Assembly (NCBI GenBank): GCA_937873545.1
Contig: CALMWI010000229.1
Coordinates: 1-5,557 of the forward strand
Length of the DNA: 5,557 nucleotides
Source of the DNA: an uncultured bacterium
Lineage (GTDB): Bacteria; UBA4055
Direction: 5' to 3'
Shown one piece after another: positions 1 to 5,557 of the stretch. Every line of letters starts with the position of its first letter. Position 1 is the stretch's first letter. The translations under genes were made by a program, and so were the position numbers. A model generated the notes under the pieces. The model was not told the origin of the DNA, searched no databases, and was given only the letters and a program-made list of their open reading frames with translations.

Positions 1-1
1 T

Positions 2-418
2 GCATTTACTTTTAAAGGGAATCTGCTTTACAAGATGAATGGGGAATATACTTTGAAAGATGCCTATTACGACCCGGTTACAATGGAGATGGTAGATGCT
101 GATATAGATATCGGAGATCTTTTTCTCTTGACTGCCGGAGCGGACTACAGGTGGCAGTACAGGCTGACTTTTGGTTTTGATTTTGTTTACGGTAGTCGTT
201 TTGCTGCAGAGATAGAAGGTGAAGATCAGAAGAACGGTATGACTTATATGGACATTGACCCTTCCGTAAAGTATTCTATAAGCTTGTTTGAATTTGTTCT
301 TGGAGCAAAGATACCGGTATATACTGAGCTTGAGACTTATGCTCCATGGGTGCCGGAGTCGGATCAGAAAGGCAGAAGTATGACGATAAACTTCAGAACG
401 AACTACAGGATATTCTAA
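2..418 (+). CDS. Outer-membrane beta-barrel protein, C-terminal part (5' end outside window)
   Basis: The frame is open from base 2 to the TAA at 416-418, giving 138 residues. The ATG at base 35 is probably internal, because the residues before it already read as a beta-strand (FKGNLLYKM). The visible protein is a run of amphipathic strands with alternating aromatic/hydrophobic and polar residues, such as the stretch around YRWQYRLTFGFDF, joined by acidic, Gly/Asn-rich turns. It ends in a strand closing with NYRIF; a terminal aromatic residue is the classic recognition signal for BAM-mediated assembly of outer-membrane barrels. The order of last strands (a 'PSVKYSIS' strand, a 'GAKIPVY' strand, a polar loop, then the terminal strand) resembles small transporter-like barrels of the phenol MetA-degradation type, but this is only a pattern impression. 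Role and substrate are unknown. It lies 60 bp upstream of the kinase with no clear terminator between, so co-transcription is possible. Confidence 0.5.
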   Translation, partial: AFTFKGNLLYKMNGEYTLKDAYYDPVTMEMVDADIDIGDLFLLTAGADYRWQYRLTFGFDFVYGSRFAAEIEGEDQKNGMTYMDIDPSVKYSISLFEFVLGAKIPVYTELETYAPWVPESDQKGRSMTINFRTNYRIF

Positions 419-431
419 GCAAAGCGCAATA

Positions 432-499
432 AAAGTAAAGCACAGTTAGCTAAAGTAAATAGTAATAAGGCAAAGTAAATGAGCGGAACGGAAAGTAAA
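432..499 (+). repeat. Four exact AAAGTAAA octamers at a strict 20-bp period
   Basis: AAAGTAAA occurs at 432-439, 452-459, 472-479 and 492-499, always starting exactly 20 bp after the previous copy. The 12-bp spacers between copies are not alike, so this is a phased array of short motifs rather than a recent tandem duplication. It spans the gap before the kinase, includes the A of its ATG (479), and continues into codons 5-7. Twenty base pairs is close to two helical turns, which would put all copies on the same DNA face. That fits a multi-site operator for an activator or repressor of the kinase operon, but it could also be a decayed 20-bp repeat. The arrangement is seen directly; the function is inference. 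The octamer also occurs singly within the kinase and GTPase genes, where it is unphased. Confidence 0.5.
467..470 (+). promoter_or_regulatory. Weak ribosome binding site of the sensor kinase
   Basis: AAGG lies 8 bases before the ATG at 479, inside the spacer between the second and third octamer repeats. A TAA stop (476-478) directly precedes the ATG in frame, so the kinase cannot start further upstream. The next Met is residue 38, inside the first membrane segment, so 479 is the only sensible start. A protein bound to the octamer array, or structure over it, could limit access to this weak site. Confidence 0.5.
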
Positions 500-3130
500 A
501 CAGATCCAAAAAGAATTATTACAGGCTACTGGAGGCCTGTATATTCGATCTATATAAGCATAATAGTCGCTTTTATAGTAACGCTGATCATGATCAACAG
601 TCACCTTCAGTTCTTCAAAGTTGTCGAAACTGATAGCGGAATCGAGCAGGCTTTACTTTTCGGTCTGGGGTACGGATATACGGTCATGATACTTGTCGGA
701 TTTGTAGTTCTGCTCATAATTCTCGGAGGGATACTTCTCTACACCATTCAGCGCAGAAGAGAATACTCATGTGAAATGAACGAGATCCTTCAGGAGCTTA
801 AAAAATCATCAAATGAATACTCAAGCATCCATGAAAGATACAAGCTGATAACTGAAAACATTTCCGACGTTATTCTGACTACGGACATGCAGGGCAGGAT
901 AACATACATTACGCCTTCGATCGAAGCTTACCTTGGAAAATCCATAGATGATCTGACAGGTAAAAAAATTGAAGAATTCGTTACAAAAAAATCTGTAAGG
1001 GTACTGAGCAAAGATATAATTTTCAGAAGACAGAATCCCGAGAAGTTTAAGGAAGTATCAACGAACGAGATCGAGTTTATCGGTAGAGGCGGTCAGATAC
1101 TGTGGGTCGAACTTAAAATGATCGGCTTTACGGAAAACGGGCAGCAGAAGGGATATCTCGGCGTTTTCAGGGATGTGACGGTAAGAAAAAAGAATGAATG
1201 GTCAATCAAGTTCCAGAGTGACGTGCTTTATAATATCTCCGACGAAGTAAACATTAACGATCTCAACGGAAAGGTCATATATGTTAACAAAGCAGTGCTG
1301 AACGATCTGAAAATGACAAGGGATGAGATAATAGGTCAAACAAAAACGGTTCTGCTTCCCGATCCGGAATTCAATATATCAAAAAACGATATTATGAAAT
1401 GGGTTCTTGAAAAAGGGCACTGGGAGGGAATAGTCGGAAATTACCTTCCGGATGGAAGGCGAAGGATCGTTGCCACAAGATCAAAACTGTATTATGATGA
1501 GAATAAAGTTCCGGTAGCTGTAATCTCGATCTCGACGAATATTACCAAAAAAGTCGAAATGGAGAAAGAGCTTAAGAAAAGTGAAAACCAGTACAGACTT
1601 CTTGTTGAGAACGTCTCAGACGTGATATGGACTTCTGACAAAGATTTTAAGATCACTTATGTCACCAGATCCGTGGAAAAGTTTTTGGGTTACACCCCTG
1701 ATCAGCTTATGCTTCTTATGAAAAATGAATATTTTTCACCTGATACTCTTGAAAAAATTGAGAAATTACGGGCGAGAACTGAACACAGATACGGAAATGT
1801 TGCATATCCGGTAGTATTCAATGCAGAACTTATCTGCGCTGACAGAACAAGGAAATGGGCAGAGGCGAAGATCAATCCCTTAATAGAAGATAACGGTTCT
1901 GTTTCAGGATTTGTCGGAGTATGGCGAGATATTACCAGTTTTATTCTGACAAATGACAGGAACAGAGCGCTTGAAGAAAGACTTTCTCAATCTGAAAAAA
2001 TGGAAGCCCTGGGCAGATTGGCCGGCGGTGTGGCTCACGACCTGAATAATGTCCTTACGGGCATAGTTGCGTACCCGGATCTTCTATTACTAAAGATACC
2101 AGAAGATGATCCGCTACGGAAAAAGGTGATCGCTATCAAAAAAAGCGGGCAGAAAGCTGCCGCGATCGTTGAAGACCTGTTGTCTTTATCGAGAAGAGGA
2201 GTAAATAAATTTACAGCTATTAATATTAACATGCTCATAAAAGATCTTCTGGACTCTCCGGAAGTCGAGAAGCTGAAAGTTTACCATCCTCAGATCAGAT
2301 TCAAATACAGCGAAGGTAAATCTGTGCCTCCGGTATCTGGAGCGGAATATCAGATATCGAAAGTTCTGATAAATCTTTTCACAAACGCATGCGAAGCTAT
2401 GCCTACAGGCGGTAATATTTACATAAGTACAAGGTTCGAAAGTTCGATCAATGAATCCATAAGATATAAGAACATACCGGACGGAGACTACGCGGTGATC
2501 ACAATAACCGATGAAGGCGTCGGTATTTCAAAAGAGGATCAGAAAAAAATATACGAGCCTTTCTTCACGAGCAAAGTAATGGGAAGAAGCGGTACAGGGC
2601 TCGGTATGGCTGTCGTATGGGGAACTATTCAGGACCACAACGGTTATATCGAATTGAAAAGTAAACTAAATGAAGGGACAACTTTCGATATATATCTGCC
2701 GGCTCTGGCAGAATCCGCCGCATTTGAGAATGAGATAATGGATAAGACATCATTGAGAGGCAAAGGTGAGAAGATCCTTATGCTCGATGATGAGGATATC
2801 CAGCTTGAGATAGCAGATTCGCTGTTCACTGAACTGAATTATAAAATCAGAACGGTTTCAGATCCTCAGAAGATAATGCGGGAAATAGAAGATTTCACTC
2901 CTGACCTTATTATACTCGATATGATACTTACAGAAAATACTGACGGATTGGATGTTTATAAAAAGATATGCGAAAAATATCAGGATATTAAGGTGATGAT
3001 CATAAGCGGATTTTCAGAAAGCGAAAGAGTGAAGGAAGCGTTATCTTTAGGCGTAAAAAAATACATTAGAAAACCTTTCACGATAGAAGAGATAGGTCTT
3101 GCCGTCAGAGAGGTATTAGAGACTAATTAA
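479..3130 (+). CDS. Membrane-bound hybrid sensor histidine kinase, PAS-PAS-PAS-HisKA-HATPase-REC
   Basis: An 883-residue hybrid kinase that should autophosphorylate on His and pass the phosphate to its own receiver Asp. Two membrane segments (about 22-39 and 60-90) flank a loop of only about 20 residues. QRRREY after the second segment places the rest in the cytoplasm, followed by a probable coiled coil (95-120). Three PAS domains follow at about 119-237, 243-358 and 371-488. HisKA carries the phosphoacceptor His520 in AHDLNN. The ATPase has the N box (Asn636 in NLFTNACEA), G1 (DEGVG, 678-682), F box (YEPFFTSK) and G2 (GTGLG, 705-709). The receiver has acidic residues 770-773, phosphoacceptor Asp814, Ser843 and Lys865, so all catalytic residues are present. 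The core and receiver resemble hybrid kinases abundant in deltaproteobacteria, including the receiver tail SGFSESERV...RKPF. With no output domain, phosphate probably goes on to a separate partner not seen here. The signal is unknown; cytoplasmic PAS sensing is likely. It is the first gene of a tight run with the GTPase downstream. Confidence 0.5.
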   Translation: MSGTESKTDPKRIITGYWRPVYSIYISIIVAFIVTLIMINSHLQFFKVVETDSGIEQALLFGLGYGYTVMILVGFVVLLIILGGILLYTIQRRREYSCEMNEILQELKKSSNEYSSIHERYKLITENISDVILTTDMQGRITYITPSIEAYLGKSIDDLTGKKIEEFVTKKSVRVLSKDIIFRRQNPEKFKEVSTNEIEFIGRGGQILWVELKMIGFTENGQQKGYLGVFRDVTVRKKNEWSIKFQSDVLYNISDEVNINDLNGKVIYVNKAVLNDLKMTRDEIIGQTKTVLLPDPEFNISKNDIMKWVLEKGHWEGIVGNYLPDGRRRIVATRSKLYYDENKVPVAVISISTNITKKVEMEKELKKSENQYRLLVENVSDVIWTSDKDFKITYVTRSVEKFLGYTPDQLMLLMKNEYFSPDTLEKIEKLRARTEHRYGNVAYPVVFNAELICADRTRKWAEAKINPLIEDNGSVSGFVGVWRDITSFILTNDRNRALEERLSQSEKMEALGRLAGGVAHDLNNVLTGIVAYPDLLLLKIPEDDPLRKKVIAIKKSGQKAAAIVEDLLSLSRRGVNKFTAININMLIKDLLDSPEVEKLKVYHPQIRFKYSEGKSVPPVSGAEYQISKVLINLFTNACEAMPTGGNIYISTRFESSINESIRYKNIPDGDYAVITITDEGVGISKEDQKKIYEPFFTSKVMGRSGTGLGMAVVWGTIQDHNGYIELKSKLNEGTTFDIYLPALAESAAFENEIMDKTSLRGKGEKILMLDDEDIQLEIADSLFTELNYKIRTVSDPQKIMREIEDFTPDLIILDMILTENTDGLDVYKKICEKYQDIKVMIISGFSESERVKEALSLGVKKYIRKPFTIEEIGLAVREVLETN

Positions 3131-4249
3131 ATGAAAAGATCAGACTGCGGAAAAAACATACAGGAATTATCCGATGACGAAAATTCCGCACTGAAGATAA
3201 ATGCCGGAAAAGAATCAAAATTAAAAAATTCAGACGGATTTTCAGGTTATCTCGAGAAAAAAAGAAGAAAACTTACTTTACAGGATTTCATTGACGGAAT
3301 TATTTCCGGAGACAGGGTCATTTTAGGCAGAGCGCTAACCCTTATCGAAAGTAAAAGATGCGATGACAATAAACTGTCCAAAGCTATCATAAATTCATGT
3401 CTTCCACGATCCGGAAATTCGATCAGGATCGGCATAACAGGTGTTCCCGGAGCAGGCAAAAGCACTTTTATAGAATCATTCGGACTTTACCTGATTTCTT
3501 TAGGCAAAAAAGTAGCTGTCATGGCAGTTGACCCCAGCTCAAGCAAATCAGGCGGCAGCCTTATGGGGGATAAAACCAGAATGGAAAGGCTTTCCGGCAT
3601 GAAGGATGTATTCATCAGACCTTCGGCTACTTCAGGGTTTTTAGGCGGAGTCAACAGAGCGACCAGGGAGGCTATAATACTGACCGAGGCTTCAGGTTAT
3701 GATGTAATACTTATCGAGACTGTTGGAGTAGGGCAGTCCGAGATACTGGTTCATTCAATGGTGGATTTTTTTCTTCTGCTGCAGATCGCGGGCGCAGGCG
3801 ATGAACTTCAGGGAATAAAAAAAGGTATCATGGAAATGGCTGACGGAATAGCTGTGACTAAAGCTGACGGAGATAATATTCAAAAAGCGGAGTTATGCAG
3901 AAAAGAGATCGAGACCGCGCTGCATTACACTCTCAATTATGACAAAGACTGGACTGTGCCCGTTATTACTCTCTCCGCTTATGAAAACCGCGCGATCGAT
4001 AAAGTATGGGAAATGGTATTGAAGCATACCTGCGTAATGAAAAGGAACGGAAGGTTCGATCAGAAAAGAAAAGATCAGGTCGGAGAATGGCTGAAATCAG
4101 CTATAGTTCAGTCGCTTGAAAATGAATTTCACAGTTCGCCGAAGATCATAAAAGTAATAGACAGATACAGGTCAGAAGTTCTTTCAGGCAAAATATCGCC
4201 TGCGGCAGCAGTAGAAGAACTTATAAATCTGTTCAGGGACGACAAATGA
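3131..4249 (+). CDS. meaB: MeaB/MMAA/ArgK-family GTPase, chaperone of B12-dependent acyl-CoA mutase
   Basis: A 372-residue P-loop GTPase of the SIMIBI class. Known members (MeaB, human MMAA, E. coli ArgK/YgfD) bind methylmalonyl-CoA mutase or related enzymes, gate adenosylcobalamin loading and protect or rescue the enzyme. Motifs in order: Walker A GVPGAGKST (104-112), the family signature around DPSSSKSGGSLMGDKTRM (134-151), the G3/switch segment ETVGVGQSE (196-204), the GAGDELQGIKKGI region (221-233) and the base-specificity motif TKAD (243-246), with Thr for the usual Asn of NKxD; human MMAA has the same Thr as I recall it. The C-terminal helices (about 313-372) match the dimerisation arm of the family. 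The protein is somewhat longer than typical bacterial members (about 320-340) because of roughly 48 hydrophilic residues before the conserved start at TLQDFIDGI. The ATG directly follows the kinase TAA, and its only Shine-Dalgarno-like match (AGAGAGG, 3107-3113) is 17 bases away, so translation is probably coupled. No mutase subunit is in the window. Family confidence is high; the actual client enzyme is unknown. Confidence 0.5.
   Translation: MKRSDCGKNIQELSDDENSALKINAGKESKLKNSDGFSGYLEKKRRKLTLQDFIDGIISGDRVILGRALTLIESKRCDDNKLSKAIINSCLPRSGNSIRIGITGVPGAGKSTFIESFGLYLISLGKKVAVMAVDPSSSKSGGSLMGDKTRMERLSGMKDVFIRPSATSGFLGGVNRATREAIILTEASGYDVILIETVGVGQSEILVHSMVDFFLLLQIAGAGDELQGIKKGIMEMADGIAVTKADGDNIQKAELCRKEIETALHYTLNYDKDWTVPVITLSAYENRAIDKVWEMVLKHTCVMKRNGRFDQKRKDQVGEWLKSAIVQSLENEFHSSPKIIKVIDRYRSEVLSGKISPAAAVEELINLFRDDK
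4235..4239 (+). promoter_or_regulatory. Ribosome binding site for the PorD-like gene, inside the GTPase gene
   Basis: AGGGA lies 6 bases before the ATG at 4246, within the last codons of the GTPase. With the ATGA stop/start overlap it supports 4246 as the start and implies translational coupling. Confidence 0.5.
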
Positions 4250-5142
4250 AAACGGTAATAATACTTTTAACGGCATTTCACCTATTTTGCGGAACCGCGG
4301 ATTTTTCTGTCAAACTGATATATATCAAGCCTGATGCGGATGTCAGGATCAAAATTACCAATTTTGAGTCAACTTTGGAAAAACAGCTTGATAATTACAA
4401 CTGGAAGTTCCCACACGATGACTTTGACAAGATCGAAACGAATATCAGCGTGAACATTGAAAAAGCTACCGCAAATAAAACTTTCACAGGGATAATAAAT
4501 ATAAGCAGCGGGATCGCTTCTCCCTCTGTTCAGACAATAGCTTTAAAAAAGGATATATACTTTAACGAACAGGATATTGTGTTCACAATGGATTATGAAA
4601 ACGATCCGAATTTAGATAAAATGGATCCGGGTTCAATCGAAACTCTCGTATTGTTCTATGTAAATCTGGTTCTCGGAGAAAATTTTGACAGGCTGTCATA
4701 TACCGACCAGAAAAATTTCAGGCTGGAAGGTGACAGATATTTTCAGAAACTATATGAGTTCGAGAACATTCTAACAAGCGCTACTGAAAGGATCAGCTGG
4801 AACAAAAGGCTGGAGATAATCAATAAATACAGGCAAAATGCCAACCCGGATATAAGGAAGCTTAACGCATTGATGTATAACGCTGTTTATTTCATAAATT
4901 CAGGAAAAAGGGACAGGGCAAGGTTCTTTGTGGAACCGATCTATGAAATAATATCAAGAACAACTGAATATCCGGTAAATTTTTTCGCAAACAATTTTTA
5001 CGCGCTAAGCGAGATATTCTCGCTTGAGAAGGACGCAAAATTCGTAAATCTTCTGATCGAAAAAGATCCCGAACACGAGAGCACATACTCACAAAAGTTA
5101 CCTAAACAGTCTGTCCGCGAAAAAACCAAAATCAACGAATAA
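4246..5142 (+). CDS. Exported protein, probable divergent PorD/DUF4835 family (type IX secretion-associated)
   Basis: A 298-residue protein with a Sec signal peptide: Lys2, hydrophobic core about 4-15, likely cleavage after GTA (16-18). The Cys15 context (HLFC) is not a good lipobox, so it is probably soluble in the periplasm or surface-associated. The mature part matches the plan of DUF4835 as I know it: FESTLEKQLDNYNW followed by F-DKIE-N (40-66), the 'F-G-I-I-I-S' strand (80-88), the F-M-Y segment (113-117), the helix ETLVLFYVNLVLGENFDRLS (132-151), a YFQKL segment, Trp185 with a nearby Arg, then DIRKLNALMYNAVYFINSGK-R (202-222) and a final D-PEHESTY (274-281). Length also matches the family (about 290-300). 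PorD is listed among type IX secretion genes of Bacteroidota, though its biochemical role is unclear. In Bacteroidota the gene usually sits near dfp/coaBC and recN; here it overlaps a MeaB GTPase by ATGA, an atypical context. Several family Cys/Gly/His positions are lost, so the assignment is distant and inferred. The tail after 282 is lysine-rich and probably disordered. Confidence 0.5.
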   Translation: MKTVIILLTAFHLFCGTADFSVKLIYIKPDADVRIKITNFESTLEKQLDNYNWKFPHDDFDKIETNISVNIEKATANKTFTGIINISSGIASPSVQTIALKKDIYFNEQDIVFTMDYENDPNLDKMDPGSIETLVLFYVNLVLGENFDRLSYTDQKNFRLEGDRYFQKLYEFENILTSATERISWNKRLEIINKYRQNANPDIRKLNALMYNAVYFINSGKRDRARFFVEPIYEIISRTTEYPVNFFANNFYALSEIFSLEKDAKFVNLLIEKDPEHESTYSQKLPKQSVREKTKINE

Positions 5143-5178
5143 TATTTGCGTAATCAAAAAAGATTCAGTAAATTTATG

Positions 5179-5192
5179 TATTAGAATTAATA
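5179..5192. promoter_or_regulatory. Short AT inverted repeat in the spacer before the lipoprotein gene
   Basis: TATTA (5179-5183) and TAATA (5188-5192) form a perfect 5-bp inverted repeat around GAAT, in the 87-bp AT-rich spacer between the PorD-like stop and the lipoprotein start. TAGAAT at 5182-5187 is one mismatch from a sigma-70 -10 box, but I see no good -35 at the right distance. The spacer probably holds a promoter for the lipoprotein gene. The inverted repeat could be an operator half-site pair or chance in AT-rich DNA. It is too weak, and lacks a trailing T run, to be called a terminator. Confidence 0.5.
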
Positions 5193-5216
5193 GATATGAA
5201 AAACGCTATTTAACAT

Positions 5217-5223
5217 AAGGGAG
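5217..5223 (+). promoter_or_regulatory. Strong ribosome binding site of the lipoprotein gene
   Basis: AAGGGAG ends 6 bases before the ATG at 5230. It is the best Shine-Dalgarno match in the window and fixes the start ahead of the signal peptide; the other in-frame ATG (codon 3) is less well spaced. Confidence 0.5.
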
Positions 5224-5229
5224 AACGAG

Positions 5230-5557
5230 ATGAAGATGTGGAGACACGCATTAATTCTGATGATCTCAGGATTAGTAATGCTTATCATTTCCTGCCATAC
5301 GGAAACACCGGTAAACATTGATAATCAGGTGCCATCAGCCGAAATAGTGATGATCTATAATGACAATGATACACTTTTTAACGCTCAAGACAGCCTGATG
5401 ACTTTTACAGATTTTCAACCCAGCATTCTTGAAGGATCTCACTATATAAAAGTAAGATTGTCTAACAATCAAAAGCTTTACAGAGTGATTCTCAGCGCTG
5501 AAGATCATATAAGTGGAGAGTCTCATATTATAAAGACACTGAATAACCCTCAGGAGG
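5230..5557 (+). CDS. Lipoprotein of unknown function, N-terminal part (3' end outside window)
   Basis: The frame is open from the ATG at 5230 to the window end, giving 109 complete codons without a stop. The protein starts with a type II signal peptide: basic n-region (MKMWRH), hydrophobic core LILMISGLVMLI, and lipobox IISC with the lipidated Cys at residue 22. The mature protein begins HTETPVN. No Asp follows the Cys at +2, so the inner-membrane retention rule of enterics does not apply and outer-membrane placement is likely. The rest alternates hydrophobic and polar residues, as in beta-sandwich or PEGA-like modules (for example EGSHYIKVRLSNNQKLYRV), but I do not recognise a family. It has its own strong ribosome binding site and an 87-bp spacer upstream, so it may be a separate transcription unit from the kinase-GTPase-PorD-like run. 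Coding status is well supported; function is unknown. Confidence 0.5.
   Translation, partial: MKMWRHALILMISGLVMLIISCHTETPVNIDNQVPSAEIVMIYNDNDTLFNAQDSLMTFTDFQPSILEGSHYIKVRLSNNQKLYRVILSAEDHISGESHIIKTLNNPQE

Noticed and set aside
35..418. A complete 127-residue gene starting at the ATG at base 35
   Set aside because: The frame is open upstream to the window edge with strand-like residues, and AAAGGGA at 14-20 is 14 bases from the ATG, too far for a good ribosome binding site. It is better read as the end of a longer barrel protein.
446..453. Palindrome TTAGCTAA as a terminator or operator after the barrel gene
   Set aside because: It is only 8 bp with no loop and no T run, so it cannot be a terminator hairpin, and an 8-bp palindrome alone is weak evidence for an operator.
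2035..2238. Minus-strand ORF of 67 codons within the kinase HisKA region
   Set aside because: It lies wholly opposite highly conserved kinase codons, and its product has no recognisable features.
2644..2829. Minus-strand ORF of 61 codons within the kinase
   Set aside because: A serine-rich shadow of the ATPase-receiver linker on the other strand, with no independent support.
2918..2947. A degenerate receiver, because the loop after Asp814 lacks the usual Pro and is one residue longer
   Set aside because: Related hybrid kinases carry the same D-M-I-x...DGL-x-x-Y loop length as I recall them, and all catalytic residues (acidic cluster, Asp814, Ser843, Lys865) are present.
3247..3465. Minus-strand ORF of 72 codons over the GTPase P-loop region
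   Set aside because: It overlaps conserved Walker A coding sequence; a shadow frame.
4246..4296. Reading the PorD-like protein as a lipoprotein via Cys15
   Set aside because: The -3 to -1 residues are H-L-F; Phe at -1 and His at -3 do not fit a lipobox, while GTA at 16-18 fits signal peptidase I.
4892..5092. Minus-strand ORF of 66 codons within the PorD-like gene
   Set aside because: An Arg/Leu-rich shadow of the real gene with no own signals.
5335..5526. Minus-strand ORF of 63 codons opposite the lipoprotein gene
   Set aside because: The + strand frame has a strong ribosome binding site, signal peptide and lipobox; the antisense frame has none of these.

Overview
The window is a moderately AT-rich, densely coded bacterial segment with every recognisable gene on the + strand. 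It suggests a Gram-negative bacterium of, or near, the Fibrobacteres-Chlorobi-Bacteroidetes (FCB) assemblage. The reasons are an outer-membrane beta-barrel C-terminus, a protein with the layout of PorD/DUF4835 (a family tied to the type IX secretion system), and a lipoprotein. The histidine kinase resembles hybrid kinases common in deltaproteobacteria, so the phylum is an inference and I cannot name a genus.

Layout: (1) bases 2-418, the 3' end of an outer-membrane beta-barrel gene that begins before the window. (2) A 60-bp gap dominated by an exact octamer, AAAGTAAA, occurring four times at a strict 20-bp period (432, 452, 472, 492); the last two copies straddle and enter the next gene's start. 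(3) 479-3130, a membrane-anchored hybrid sensor kinase with three PAS domains, a HisKA/HATPase core and a C-terminal receiver. (4) 3131-4249, a MeaB/MMAA-family GTPase, the chaperone of B12-dependent acyl-CoA mutases, starting on the base after the kinase stop codon. (5) 4246-5142, an exported protein best read as a divergent PorD/DUF4835 member, overlapping the GTPase stop as ATGA. (6) An 87-bp AT-rich spacer. (7) 5230-end, the 5' part of a lipoprotein gene with a strong ribosome binding site; it runs off the window.

Genes 3-5 are packed as a single translationally coupled operon. The combination is unusual: a signalling kinase, a cobalamin-enzyme G-protein chaperone and an envelope/secretion-type protein have no established joint pathway, and no mutase, cobalamin enzyme or DNA-binding response regulator lies in the window. 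The kinase and GTPase have intact catalytic motifs, so both are probably active. The most noteworthy items are the phased octamer array, the distant PorD-like protein in an atypical context, and a roughly threefold excess of GATC sites across the whole segment.
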